A DNA stretch of 46,461 nt from Pseudobutyrivibrio sp. (GTDB lineage Bacteria; Bacillota; Clostridia; Lachnospirales; Lachnospiraceae). The position numbers were made by a program, and so were the translations under genes. The stretch is taken from NCBI GenBank assembly GCA_024693775.1, contig JAILKL010000101.1, positions 1-46,461 on the forward strand, read 5' to 3'. The notes beneath the pieces are model-generated. The model worked only from the letters and a program-made list of their open reading frames with translations, did not search any database and was not told where the DNA came from. Below, in pieces: positions 24,675-33,855 of this stretch. How positions within the stretch are numbered: the stretch's first letter is position 1; every line of letters begins with the position of its first letter.

Positions 24675-24703
24675 TGGAAAATTACACAGCCATTAATTAT
24701 AAT
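24675..24703 (+). promoter_or_regulatory. Candidate promoter of the GGDEF gene
   Basis: TGGAAA (24675-24680) and a perfect TATAAT (24698-24703) are 17 bases apart. Initiation near 24710 would leave the GGGGGAG ribosome site of the GTG start in the transcript. Confidence 0.45.
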
Positions 24704-24746
24704 TATTGACATATAAGCAAACATTGGTTATATGGGGGAGCATATA

Positions 24747-26141
24747 GTGAGAGAGGGTAATAATAATTTTCGTGAAAAGGACTTTTCAGATGCAGAAATT
24801 CTTTACATGCTGAGAGATTTACCAGATGCATGCTGTATTTTTCAGGTAATGACTGATCCATTTGGAACAGTTATGGATATGCAGTTTTTGTTTGCAAATG
24901 AAAAATATGCAAAGCTAGTAGGTCGAAATTTGGCAGAGCTCATAGGCTCTATGTACTATGAAACTGTTACAAATAGGGACGAGGACTGGATTAAGCTCAG
25001 CTATCAGGCAGCAATATTGCGTCAATCTGCCATCAATCGCACATACAACACAGAATTTAATAAATGGTTTGAGTTTTGGATTGTACCAGTATACAAAAAG
25101 GGCTACTGTGCATATATTATCCATGATGTCACAGCTGAGCAGCGCAAGGAAAAGACTCGTCTTGTTCAGGATAAAACTAACAAGATGATAATAAAATGCG
25201 CAAAGGATATCACATCAAACGATTTTAAAAAAGGAATCAAGCTTGTCCTAAAAAACATCGGTGAGGCAATTAACGCCGATCGAGTTTTTATGGTGGAATG
25301 TACAGATGATAGGCAGGCTGGAGACTTTTATTTTTGGACCCATAAAAATACTGGAACAGGGCTTCCTACAGAAAAAGAGTTTGCAAGATTTGACTTTTTC
25401 ACCATGTGGGACAAACAGTTAAATGGTGAAAACATATTTATCATGAAAGACACTGCACCTATAGAAGCAAAGAATAAAGAGGTGTATGATTCCATTATTG
25501 CAGGAAATGTTAGCAGGTATATTATTTCAACACTGGTGGAGAAGGGACGTACCGTAGGATACATTCTCGCAGAAAACTACGATTTAGATGTGGATTTTGA
25601 TATTAAAAATGTATTTGAAACCACCTCCATGTTTATAGCCTCAGAGATGGTAAATTACAAGCTAACACAGGAAATGACCTATTTATCACATCATGATGTA
25701 CTAACAGGTCTAGGAAATAGATATTCACTGACAGCTACCCAAAAAATGCTTTTAAAAATGAAAGTGCCAGTGGGTGTGTGCTATTGCGATATAAATGGCT
25801 TAAAGGAAGTTAATGATAAAAAGGGACATCAGGATGGCGATGATTTAATAAAGCTAGGTGGAGAGATTTTTGCAAATGTTTTCAGGGAAAAGTTCTGCTA
25901 TAGAATCGGCGGTGATGAGTTTATTGCAGTCATTCCTGAAATGAAGAAGGAAAAATTCGAAGCATTAGTAGATAAGCTAGAAGAAAAGCTAGAAAAGAAA
26001 ACAAAGGATATTTCCATGGCAGTTGGATGGACATGGGTGGAGGATTCCAAGGAAATAGAAGAAGCAATCCGAAAAGCTGATATCCAAATGTATAAAAACA
26101 AAGCAGATTATTACATTGCCAGAGAAAGAAGAAAAAAATAA
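24747..26141 (+). CDS. PAS-GAF-GGDEF diguanylate cyclase
   Basis: The C-terminal domain makes the second messenger cyclic di-GMP from two GTP: it has HHDVLTGLGNR at its start, the D-x-N-G-L-K metal/GTP region, and an intact GGDEF (388-392). The product-inhibition site RxxD before GGDEF is absent; the aligned residues read FREK, so feedback by c-di-GMP should be weak. Residues about 20-135 look like a PAS sensor and about 145-305 like a GAF domain. No membrane segment is seen, so the input is probably cytoplasmic. I chose the GTG at 24747 because GGGGGAG lies six bases upstream; an ATG five codons earlier lies within that site. Confidence 0.88.
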   Translation: MREGNNNFREKDFSDAEILYMLRDLPDACCIFQVMTDPFGTVMDMQFLFANEKYAKLVGRNLAELIGSMYYETVTNRDEDWIKLSYQAAILRQSAINRTYNTEFNKWFEFWIVPVYKKGYCAYIIHDVTAEQRKEKTRLVQDKTNKMIIKCAKDITSNDFKKGIKLVLKNIGEAINADRVFMVECTDDRQAGDFYFWTHKNTGTGLPTEKEFARFDFFTMWDKQLNGENIFIMKDTAPIEAKNKEVYDSIIAGNVSRYIISTLVEKGRTVGYILAENYDLDVDFDIKNVFETTSMFIASEMVNYKLTQEMTYLSHHDVLTGLGNRYSLTATQKMLLKMKVPVGVCYCDINGLKEVNDKKGHQDGDDLIKLGGEIFANVFREKFCYRIGGDEFIAVIPEMKKEKFEALVDKLEEKLEKKTKDISMAVGWTWVEDSKEIEEAIRKADIQMYKNKADYYIARERRKK

Positions 26142-26152
26142 AAAAATTTAGT

Positions 26153-26179
26153 GCACCTCTTACACAGAGGTGCTTTTTT
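26153..26179 (+). terminator. Terminator of the GGDEF gene
   Basis: GCACCTCT (26153-26160) pairs with AGAGGTGC (26166-26173) over a five-base loop, then six T residues. Confidence 0.92.
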
Positions 26180-26268
26180 CACAGATAAATCGTAATTGTG
26201 TTGTATAATCCAAAAAACTAGGTATAGGCATATTATGCTAAACAGGGGGAATGGAAAAGGGGGCACAA

Positions 26269-27918
26269 ATGAAGAAAAGAAAATCTTCACTTAAAGGCTT
26301 ACTTATTGGTGTACTTGGAGTTTCCATGGCTTTAGTAGGCGGTGTAACAGCTGTAATTAGTGTAGTAAACCTAAGAGCAGGAATGGAAGAAGAGGTACAG
26401 CAGGGCATTATGGCTGCCTGCAGTTCCTATGCGGAGGTCCTAATTATTTTGGCTGATTCCGATCATACCAAATATGACATGCTAGAGGAAGAAATGGCAA
26501 AAAAAACAGGTTATGACTACACGTTTTTCATTGGAGATACAAGAACTCGTTCCAGCATTCCAAACGTAGTAGGCACAAAGGCAAACGATACTGTAATTGA
26601 AACAGTTATTGTAGGTCAGCAGGACTATCAGAATAGTGGTGTAATGATTAATGGTGAAGAATACTATGTTACATATGAACCACTGATTGCAGATGATGGA
26701 TCCACATTTGGTATGGCCTTTGTTGGCGAGCAGAAATCGGATATCATGACTGCTATTAATAGCAGAACCTGGGGACTAGTTACAGCAGCTGTGTCAGTAA
26801 TCGTTGTTTGCTTACTATTTGCAATTTATAGTGTTTTAAAATTAATCAAAGCTATTAATGCAAATGTGGATGTAGTTAATGAACTAGCAAATGGAAATTT
26901 AAATGTAGAAATTAGTCCAGCTTTATTAGAGCGTACGGATGAATTAGGTGACATGAGCAATGCCCTGAACGATATGGCAGAAAGACTTCGTGGTGTAATC
27001 GGAAATGCTAGACATTCATCAGATGAAGTAGATGATTCAGCTGGATATCTGTCAGATACAGTTCGCACAATTACAGCTACTACAGATAATGTTACAAATG
27101 CTATCACACAGGTGGCAAGTGGTGCCTCTACTCAGGCAGAGGCTTTGCAGGAAGTAGTAGAAAACGTAAATGAAATCAATCAGTCAATAGAGCTGATTCA
27201 GGAAAATACAAAGGAAATGACAGAGCTTGCAGATTCTATGCAGGATAACTCAAAGGCAAGTTCAGAATCCTTAGACAAACTTAGAAGTTCAACAAGAGAA
27301 ACAATAGCTTCAATTGAGGGTATTGTTGAATTAATTAGTAATACCAATAATGCTGTAACAACTATTAGTGAGGCGGTAGTAATCATTGATTCTATTGCAG
27401 CACAGACAAATCTGCTTTCATTGAATGCCAGCATAGAGGCTGCTAGAGCAGGCGAGGCAGGTAAAGGCTTTGCAGTAGTTGCAGATGAGATTAGACAGCT
27501 GGCAGATCAGTCAGGTGAGGCTGCCCAAAATATTCAGGAAGCAATGAAGGGGCTGGCATCTGATTCAAATAAGACTATGGAAGAGGCAGGTAGCGTACAG
27601 GAAACTATCGCAAATCAAAGAAGCATCATCCATAGAACAATCGAGCAGGTTAACAGCTTGATTGAAAGCATCAATAAGTCAAATGTAATTACAAAGGATA
27701 TTGCAAAGAACGTGGAGAAAACTGATAAGGCCAGCGATGCTATTTCAGATAGTATTTCATCACTTTCATCAATTTCTCAGGAAAACGCTGCAAGCAGCGA
27801 GCAGACAAAGGAGTCTATGCAAGAGCTTGCAGAAACAATGGATGTTTTAGCAGATAAAGCAAATGGACTTAACGAAATAGCAAAGGGATTGGATCGTGAG
27901 ATGAGATTCTTCCAATAA
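26269..27918 (+). CDS. Methyl-accepting chemotaxis protein
   Basis: This chemoreceptor of 549 residues has an N-terminal membrane helix after a basic start ([25 protein letters not shown]), an outside sensor region of about 150 residues with the look of a single Cache domain ([38 protein letters not shown]), a second helix ([18 protein letters not shown]), a HAMP linker ([22 protein letters not shown]) and a long signalling coiled coil. The hairpin tip reads [20 protein letters not shown] and contacts CheA and CheW. The ligand is unknown. I chose the ATG at 26269, which follows AAAAGGGGG; an earlier ATG sits within that site. The adjacent cyclase gene also concerns motility or attachment. Confidence 0.94.
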   Translation: MKKRKSSLKGLLIGVLGVSMALVGGVTAVISVVNLRAGMEEEVQQGIMAACSSYAEVLIILADSDHTKYDMLEEEMAKKTGYDYTFFIGDTRTRSSIPNVVGTKANDTVIETVIVGQQDYQNSGVMINGEEYYVTYEPLIADDGSTFGMAFVGEQKSDIMTAINSRTWGLVTAAVSVIVVCLLFAIYSVLKLIKAINANVDVVNELANGNLNVEISPALLERTDELGDMSNALNDMAERLRGVIGNARHSSDEVDDSAGYLSDTVRTITATTDNVTNAITQVASGASTQAEALQEVVENVNEINQSIELIQENTKEMTELADSMQDNSKASSESLDKLRSSTRETIASIEGIVELISNTNNAVTTISEAVVIIDSIAAQTNLLSLNASIEAARAGEAGKGFAVVADEIRQLADQSGEAAQNIQEAMKGLASDSNKTMEEAGSVQETIANQRSIIHRTIEQVNSLIESINKSNVITKDIAKNVEKTDKASDAISDSISSLSSISQENAASSEQTKESMQELAETMDVLADKANGLNEIAKGLDREMRFFQ

Positions 27919-27929
27919 AATTAATTATT

Positions 27930-27966
27930 AAAAGGCTGTCACGCTATATGGTGTGGCAGCCTTTTT
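27930..27966 (+). terminator. Terminator of the chemoreceptor gene
   Basis: AAAAGGCTGTCAC (27930-27942) pairs with GTGGCAGCCTTTT (27953-27965), one G-T pair, with a 10-base loop and a T-run. Confidence 0.88.
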
Positions 27967-27967
27967 G

Positions 27968-27976
27968 TGGTATAAT
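27968..27976 (+). promoter_or_regulatory. Extended -10 promoter of the aminotransferase-araC operon
   Basis: TGG followed by a perfect TATAAT (27971-27976) lies 34 bases before the start codon. No -35 is recognisable, as that space is taken by the terminator stem. Confidence 0.5.
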
Positions 27977-28010
27977 CATACGAAAATTGGGAATTTGGGA
28001 GGATATTTAC

Positions 28011-29219
28011 ATGATTAATCAATCGTATAAGGAAATGCTCTCGGGAAAATCAATAATCAGAGAGCTCAGCGAGTATGCAACAGCTAGAGGCAAGGAGATA
28101 GGATATGAAAATGTTTTTGACTACAGCCTGGGAAATCCCAGCGTGTCATGTCCTAGTGAGTATACCCAGTCGGTGATTGATATGTACAAATCATCCAACC
28201 CTATGGAAATACACGGATACAGCCCATCCCTTGGTATTGAGGATGTGAGAATACAGGTGGCAGCTAGCCTAAATCAGCGCTTCGGTATGCATTACGAGGG
28301 CAAGCATATTTTCATGGCAATCGGTGCTGCAGGAGCTTTGGCCCATGCCTTTAGAGCAGTAACTGAGCCTGGGGATGAGATAGTTGTATTTGCACCATAT
28401 TTCCCAGAGTACTACGAGTATATCCGCAGAACAGGTGCCATTATGAAGGTGGTTGCCGCAGATACAGACACTTTTCAGATTAATTTTAATGAGTTTGAGA
28501 AGGTCATAAATGAAAAGACTATGGCGGTGTTAATAAACACACCAAACAATCCATCAGGCATTGTTTATAGTGAGGAAACAATTAAAAAGCTATCGCAGTT
28601 TTTACTAGAAAAGGAAAAAGAGTACGGACATGATATTTTCTTGATTAGCGATGAGCCATATCGCGAGATTGTTTTCGATAACAAGGCATGCCCATACCCT
28701 AGCAAATATTATCACAATACCTTGAGCTGCTATTCCTTCTCAAAGAGCCTGTCTCTTCCAGGAGAAAGAATAGGGTATGTAGCCATAAATCCAGAATGTA
28801 CTGATGCTGATATTTTAGCGGTAATCATGGGTCAAATCAGTAGAGGAATTGGCCATAATTGCCCTGCTTCTACATCCCAGCTTGCAGTGGCACAGGTGTT
28901 AGATAAGACCAGTGACCTTGGCGTTTACGAGGAAAATATGAATATAATCTATGATGCTTTAATAGAGATGGGATTTACCGTGGTAAGACCTGGCGGAACA
29001 TTTTATATTTTCCCAAAGGCATTAGAGGATGATGCAAATATCTTTTGTATGAAAGCAAAGAAATATGATTTAATATTAGTGCCGGCAGATAATTTTGGAT
29101 GCCCAGGATACTTCAGAATGGCCTACTGTATTGATACTGAAAAGGTAAAAAGATCCATTCCAGTATTCAAAAAATTTGTTTATGAGGAATACTTATGCCA
29201 AAACAAAAACGTCAAATAG
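28011..29219 (+). CDS. Class I/II pyridoxal phosphate aminotransferase
   Basis: The 402-residue enzyme has the fold-I motifs: NTPNNPSGIVY (binds the substrate carboxylate region), ISDEPYREIVF (Asp to the cofactor nitrogen) and SFSKSLSLPGERIGY with the Schiff-base lysine. It belongs to the aspartate-aminotransferase-like group, but the amino donor and acceptor cannot be told. GGGAGG lies eight bases before the chosen ATG. Its last 25 bases overlap the start of the AraC regulator, so the two are expressed together. Confidence 0.9.
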   Translation: MINQSYKEMLSGKSIIRELSEYATARGKEIGYENVFDYSLGNPSVSCPSEYTQSVIDMYKSSNPMEIHGYSPSLGIEDVRIQVAASLNQRFGMHYEGKHIFMAIGAAGALAHAFRAVTEPGDEIVVFAPYFPEYYEYIRRTGAIMKVVAADTDTFQINFNEFEKVINEKTMAVLINTPNNPSGIVYSEETIKKLSQFLLEKEKEYGHDIFLISDEPYREIVFDNKACPYPSKYYHNTLSCYSFSKSLSLPGERIGYVAINPECTDADILAVIMGQISRGIGHNCPASTSQLAVAQVLDKTSDLGVYEENMNIIYDALIEMGFTVVRPGGTFYIFPKALEDDANIFCMKAKKYDLILVPADNFGCPGYFRMAYCIDTEKVKRSIPVFKKFVYEEYLCQNKNVK

Positions 29220-30133
29220 AATATAGATATTATGAAATTCCATCAGACCATTATGTTAAGGCTTTGCTGGGAGAAGCATGGGTACAGACCTATGGAGCAG
29301 TTACGGAAAATCTATTACACTTTCACAATTACCTAGAGATAGGCTATTGCTATTGGGGTAACGGAAAACTCACCATCGAGGAATCTAGTATCAATTACAA
29401 GGGCGGGATCATTACCATAATTCCGGAAAACATACCTCACGAAACCCGTAGCTATAATAATGGCGTGTGTAAATGGGAATATTTGTTTATTGATATTAAT
29501 GGATTTATTCGTAAGGAAATGCAATTCAAGAGAATGCTTCCAGAAGAGGTCATCAAAAGAATTAATAATCAGGGCTATGTAATTCAGTGGAATCAAAACA
29601 AAGCACTGACCTCCATTGTAAGAAATATCATCGAGGAATATCGAGAGAAAAAGCCATATTATAAAGAGGCTGTCAAAGGGTATTTAAGAGCTTTAGTTGC
29701 AGAGCTTTTACGAATAAATGAGGACATGGATACATCTCTCACACTAGATGAAAAGCGACTAAATAGCTACATAGAAAAGAGTGTGACCTACATTGGAGAC
29801 CATTTTGCAGATGATATAAAAATGTCGGATGTAGCCGCAGAATGTGGATTATCCGAGAGCCATTTTAGAAGAATATTTGAGGAAACCATGAGCATGAAGC
29901 CCCTGGATTACCTAAATATGATCAGAATAGACAAAGCCTGTGAGCTCATTCAAAACAAGGACTATGCCATGGAAGAGGTGGGATTTAGAGTAGGCTACCA
30001 AACTCCATCTACCTTCAACCGTAACTTTAAAAAGCTAACAGGCAAAACCCCTTATCAATGGAAAAAAGAAGAAAATACCATTGGGGGTCAAGCCAAGAAA
30101 AACTACAAAATATCCGCCAAGCCAGGGTGGTAA
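29195..30133 (+). CDS. AraC family transcriptional regulator
   Basis: This 312-residue protein has an N-terminal cupin-like sensor (LLHFHNYLEIGYCYWGNG, then GGIITIIPENIPHE), the type seen in sugar-responsive regulators such as RhaR and MelR. A C-terminal pair of helix-turn-helix motifs follows (MSDVAAECGLSESHFRRIFEE and MEEVGFRVGYQTPSTFNRNFK, ending TGKTPYQWK). It overlaps the aminotransferase gene and lies just upstream of the first sugar transporter operon, which it may activate. Tandem ATGCGCAA repeats before that operon are a possible binding site. The link is inferred from position. Confidence 0.92.
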   Translation: MPKQKRQIEYRYYEIPSDHYVKALLGEAWVQTYGAVTENLLHFHNYLEIGYCYWGNGKLTIEESSINYKGGIITIIPENIPHETRSYNNGVCKWEYLFIDINGFIRKEMQFKRMLPEEVIKRINNQGYVIQWNQNKALTSIVRNIIEEYREKKPYYKEAVKGYLRALVAELLRINEDMDTSLTLDEKRLNSYIEKSVTYIGDHFADDIKMSDVAAECGLSESHFRRIFEETMSMKPLDYLNMIRIDKACELIQNKDYAMEEVGFRVGYQTPSTFNRNFKKLTGKTPYQWKKEENTIGGQAKKNYKISAKPGW

Positions 30134-30150
30134 AAATGATAATAAAAAGG

Positions 30151-30184
30151 AAATGCGCAATCATATGATGATTGCGCATTTTTT
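30151..30184 (+). terminator. Terminator of the aminotransferase-araC operon
   Basis: AAATGCGCAATCAT (30151-30164) pairs with ATGATTGCGCATTT (30168-30181) around a three-base loop, followed by T residues to 30184. Both arms contain TGCGCA, the core of the repeats found 150 bases downstream. Confidence 0.88.
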
Positions 30185-30325
30185 AATGAAAATTTTGGTC
30201 TATTTGATTATTTATTGCGCAGAATTCTTAGTTGTTGTGAGAATTGTTTTGGTTAAATTATAGGGCTAACATATGTTTATAAGCTGAGTTCACAAAATTT
30301 TCAATAAATAATGTGATTTGGCAAT

Positions 30326-30341
30326 ATGCGCAAATGCGCAA
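30326..30341 (+). promoter_or_regulatory. Tandem ATGCGCAA repeat, candidate operator of the first sugar importer operon
   Basis: Two exact, adjacent copies of ATGCGCAA lie 16 bases before the start codon of the first permease. Since TGCGCA is its own inverse, the site also reads as TGCGCA-AA-TGCGCA, a dyad. It sits where a bound protein would block the ribosome site region or early transcription. The binding protein could be the LacI or the AraC regulator. Confidence 0.45.
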
Positions 30342-30356
30342 ATTTTGGGAGGTAAT

Positions 30357-31259
30357 ATGGGGAAAAGAATTGCAAAAAACAAAGTATTGTTAATAATGCT
30401 TATTCCTGCGGTGGTTTATGTAATTGTTTTTAGTTACATTCCGATGGCGGGTATTGTACTGGCATTTAAAAATTACAGGTATGCAGATGGAATATTGGGA
30501 AGTCCATGGGTTGGACTCGATAATTTTAGATTTCTATTTGTATCAAATAAAATATGGGATTTAACAAAAAATACGTTGCTATACAACATTGCGTTTATCA
30601 TTTTTGGAATGATCTGTGAGGTGGGGTTCGCGATTATTCTTAGTGAGCTAAATAATAAGATATTTAAGAAAGTAGCCCAAGGTTTTATGTTTTTACCATA
30701 TTTTATTTCATGGGTTGTTGTTTCCACCATAATGCTCAATATATTTGGAGATAATGGCGTAATAAATTCAGTATTAACATCGATAGGGCAGGAAAAATAT
30801 AGTATTTATAGTAATACGGCACTTTGGCCGGTAGTTATGGTTTGTGTAAGACTTTGGAAACAAACTGGATATGGAACAGTCATTTATTTGGCTGCAATAG
30901 CAGGCATAAGTCAAGATTTGTACGAGGCTGCAGCAATTGATGGTGCAAATGTATGGCAGAAGATTAGATATATAACATTACCTTCATTAAAACCAACTGT
31001 TATGATTATGACACTTCTGGCATTGGGTAATATTTTTAGAGGTGATTTTGGAATGTTCTATCAGTTAATTGGTGCAAATCAGTTACTTATGAAGTCATCG
31101 GATATTTTGGATACATATATTTATCGTTTGTTATTAACTACACCGGATGTAGGAATGACAGCAGCTGCTGGTTTATATCAATCATTATTGTGCTTTATAA
31201 CAATTATAACAGCCAATTGGATTGTTAAGAAAATAGCACCAGATTATACATTGTTTTAA
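30357..31259 (+). CDS. ABC sugar transporter permease (LplB-like)
   Basis: This is an inner-membrane subunit of a CUT1-type carbohydrate importer, with about six helices in 300 residues. The loop that contacts the ATPase is clear: YEAAAIDGANVWQKIRYI (EAA motif with its Gly) followed by TLPSLKPT. The N-terminus (NKVLLIMLIPAVVYVIVFSYIPMAGIVLAFKNY) is typical of LplB/YtcP-group permeases, which work with large lipoprotein binding proteins. TGGGAGG sits before the chosen ATG; an in-frame ATG 13 codons upstream lacks such a site and would run through the repeat. No ATPase gene is present nearby. Confidence 0.92.
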   Translation: MGKRIAKNKVLLIMLIPAVVYVIVFSYIPMAGIVLAFKNYRYADGILGSPWVGLDNFRFLFVSNKIWDLTKNTLLYNIAFIIFGMICEVGFAIILSELNNKIFKKVAQGFMFLPYFISWVVVSTIMLNIFGDNGVINSVLTSIGQEKYSIYSNTALWPVVMVCVRLWKQTGYGTVIYLAAIAGISQDLYEAAAIDGANVWQKIRYITLPSLKPTVMIMTLLALGNIFRGDFGMFYQLIGANQLLMKSSDILDTYIYRLLLTTPDVGMTAAAGLYQSLLCFITIITANWIVKKIAPDYTLF

Positions 31260-31274
31260 ATTTAGGGGGAAAAT

Positions 31275-32171
31275 ATGGGGTTACAAATAAAAGGCAAAGA
31301 CCAAATCGTTTTTGAAGTAATAGGCTATATAATAGTGTTTTTGTTTGCGTTAATGTGCGTTATTCCATTTTATTTGATAATAGTAGGTTCATTTACAAGT
31401 GAAAATACAATTATAACGAGCGGCTACAGGCTGTGGCTTACAGCAAAGGAATTTTCTACAGATGCATACAAAATGGCATTTAAAGATCCACACACAATTA
31501 TAAAGGCATATGGTGTAACAATATTTGTTACTGTTGTAGGAACGGCCTTATCGATCTTTTTGACTACAATGACAGGATATGTGTTGGCGAGGAAGGATTT
31601 TCCATGGAAAAATGGGTTTTCATTTTTCTTCTTTTTTACCACTCTTTTTAACGGTGGATTAGTTCCATATTACCTTTTATGTACATCATATTTAGGTTTT
31701 ACAAACAGAATTTATTCACTAATATTACCTGGCATGTTTTCGGTATGGAATATGATAATCGCAAAAAGCTTTATTAAAGGAATTCCATTTGAAATGGTAG
31801 AAGCTGCAAAGATAGATGGGGCTGGAGATTTTTGCATATATTACAAAGTGATTTTACCAATGGCAAAGCCATTATTAGCTACCATAACATTATTTGTTGC
31901 ACTTGCTTATTGGAATGATTGGTACAACTGCATGTTATTTATGAGTACAGGTGAGCATTGGAATTTACAGTATACATTACAGAATATATTAAATAGCTCA
32001 GAGGCATTAAAAAGAATTGCAGTACTTACGGGTATGCAGGTAGGACAGTTGCCATCAGAGGGATTAAAGCTTGCTATGACCGTAATAGCAACTGGACCAA
32101 TTGTTTTACTATATCCATTTTTACAAAAATATTTTGTTAAGGGACTAACCCTTGGGGCAGTGAAGGGTTAA
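31275..32171 (+). CDS. ABC sugar transporter permease (YtcP-like)
   Basis: The second permease of the first importer has 298 residues and about six helices. It shows the EAA loop VEAAKIDGAGDFCIYYKVILP and the family ending PIVLLYPFLQKYFVKGLTLGAVKG. It follows the first permease by 15 bases with a GGGGGAAA site. The two permeases form the channel for a galacto-oligosaccharide-type substrate, judging from the galactanase genes downstream. Confidence 0.92.
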   Translation: MGLQIKGKDQIVFEVIGYIIVFLFALMCVIPFYLIIVGSFTSENTIITSGYRLWLTAKEFSTDAYKMAFKDPHTIIKAYGVTIFVTVVGTALSIFLTTMTGYVLARKDFPWKNGFSFFFFFTTLFNGGLVPYYLLCTSYLGFTNRIYSLILPGMFSVWNMIIAKSFIKGIPFEMVEAAKIDGAGDFCIYYKVILPMAKPLLATITLFVALAYWNDWYNCMLFMSTGEHWNLQYTLQNILNSSEALKRIAVLTGMQVGQLPSEGLKLAMTVIATGPIVLLYPFLQKYFVKGLTLGAVKG

Positions 32172-32199
32172 AAATAAATGTTCTATGGAGGAGAATATA

Positions 32200-33804
32200 A
32201 TGAGGAAAACAGGAAAAAAGATTTTGGGGGCATTATTAGCAACATCAATGGTGATGTCTATGGCTGGATGTGGTAGCAATGCATCCACAGCAAACGCAAT
32301 TAATGGAAAAGCAACTGCAGATGGTTCGGATGATTCAGCTATCGCAGCAGATAGTCCATACGCAGGAAAGGGATTTAATTTTTCAACAAAAGAAACAATT
32401 GTTATGTATGCTTTAGGTGATAGACCAGCAGATATGGACGCTGTCCTTGAGAAAGCAAATTCAGAGTACTTTGAGCCTAATTTAAATACTACTCTTGATG
32501 TACAATTCCTTAATTGGAGTGACTACCAGACAAAATATTCTTTGTTACTATCTGGTGGAGAACAGGTAGATTTGATTTATACAGCTTCATGGTGTTATTA
32601 CAATGACGAAGTTGCAGCAGGTGCTTTTAAGAAATTAGACGAAGATTATTTAAAGACTTATATGCCTTATACATACGAGGAATTACCAGAGGAGGCATGG
32701 AAAGAGATTGCTATAAACGGTGATATTTATGCTGTTCCAAAAGGAAAAGCAACCTTTACATCATATAATGGAGCAGTAGTTAGACAGGACCTTATAGATA
32801 AGTATTCACTTACAACACCGGACAGTTGGGATAATTTCAAAAAATACTTAGAGGAATTAGCAGAGCTACAGTCTGAGACGGGTGTAACAGCTTTGAATAC
32901 AGATGCAAATAGAGAGCAGTTATTTACATTATTCTGCCAGGAAAATACATTACAGGGTGTTACAGAGGGCTATGATTTCTTATATCAAGCAAATAATTCA
33001 GAAAAGGCTCCAAATCCAGAAGATATACAGTATTCTTACATGTCTGATTTCTATACAGACTACGCATTACAGATGGCTGATTTAGCAAGCAAGGGTGTAT
33101 GGTCATCAAATGCAATTAATGATACAACAGATGCGCAGACCTATTTTGAAAATGGAACATCTGGTGCACTAGTTTGGAATAGCTCAATTCTTACTGCCGG
33201 TGATAATCTAGAAAAGGCTGGATTAGGTGAGTATAAGGTATATGATGTAACGCCAAATACAAAGAGATCTAGAGGAGCATATTCAGTTGACGCTACTGCA
33301 ATTGCATCTAAAGCTGCAGATCCTGAAAGAGCTGCTTTAGTGCTCGATTACATGAAGAGTGATGTAGATCTTAACAGATTATTGCTTGGCGGTATTGAGG
33401 GAACACATTATGAATTAGATGAAGATGGAAATAGAATTACACTTGATAAAGCAAGTGATTATCCATGGAATGGTTGGGCTTGGAACATCAACAGACAGGA
33501 TGAGCCAGACGAAGCAGGCATGGATGAAAGAGCTATTGAGTATGGAAACAAGTGTGAAGAAATGGAATTTGTTCCTGAGCAGACAGGATTTACATTTGAT
33601 CCATCTCCAGTACAAAATCAATATGCAGCAGTACAGTCAGTTGTATCAGAATACCAGCAGAGTTTTGCACTTGGAATATATGGAAAGGATACAGAATCTG
33701 CTATTGATGAATTCCATGAAGCATTAAAGGCAGCTGGAGTAGAAGAATTTACAGCAGAATTTATTAAACAGTATACTGAGTATAAAGAGGCTAATAATTT
33801 ATAA
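32200..33804 (+). CDS. Sugar-binding lipoprotein of the first importer (LplA-like)
   Basis: The protein has 534 residues and a lipoprotein signal ending in the lipobox MAGC, so it is tethered to the outer face of the membrane. The body is a family-1-type solute-binding protein of the large LplA/DUF3502 kind (IVMYALGDRPADMDAVLEKAN at the start). The ATG at 32200 follows GGAGG; an ATG five codons upstream overlaps that site. It probably captures galactan oligosaccharides, as inferred from its operon with GH53 enzymes. A hairpin terminator follows, so the binding protein and permeases may be made in larger amounts than the enzymes downstream. Confidence 0.9.
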   Translation: MRKTGKKILGALLATSMVMSMAGCGSNASTANAINGKATADGSDDSAIAADSPYAGKGFNFSTKETIVMYALGDRPADMDAVLEKANSEYFEPNLNTTLDVQFLNWSDYQTKYSLLLSGGEQVDLIYTASWCYYNDEVAAGAFKKLDEDYLKTYMPYTYEELPEEAWKEIAINGDIYAVPKGKATFTSYNGAVVRQDLIDKYSLTTPDSWDNFKKYLEELAELQSETGVTALNTDANREQLFTLFCQENTLQGVTEGYDFLYQANNSEKAPNPEDIQYSYMSDFYTDYALQMADLASKGVWSSNAINDTTDAQTYFENGTSGALVWNSSILTAGDNLEKAGLGEYKVYDVTPNTKRSRGAYSVDATAIASKAADPERAALVLDYMKSDVDLNRLLLGGIEGTHYELDEDGNRITLDKASDYPWNGWAWNINRQDEPDEAGMDERAIEYGNKCEEMEFVPEQTGFTFDPSPVQNQYAAVQSVVSEYQQSFALGIYGKDTESAIDEFHEALKAAGVEEFTAEFIKQYTEYKEANNL

Positions 33805-33813
33805 TATAAGAAT

Positions 33814-33837
33814 GGGCCAGTGCGAGCTGGCCCTTTT
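33814..33837 (+). terminator. Hairpin after the first binding-protein gene
   Basis: GGGCCAG (33814-33820) pairs with CTGGCCC (33827-33833), followed by only four T residues. It is probably a partial terminator that lowers transcription into the GH53-lacI genes. Confidence 0.7.
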
Positions 33838-33855
33838 AAGTAATTGGGGGCACAT

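Noticed and set aside
24706-24733. TTGACA with TTATAT 16 bases later as the promoter of the GGDEF gene
   Set aside because: Transcription would begin at about 24740, inside or after the ribosome site of the GTG start. The TATAAT at 24698 fits better.
30081-30263. A 60-residue frame after araC
   Set aside because: It starts inside araC and runs through a perfect terminator stem, with no ribosome site.
33419-33727. A 102-residue plus-strand frame inside the first binding-protein gene
   Set aside because: It lies wholly inside a well-supported lipoprotein gene in another frame and has no recognisable content.
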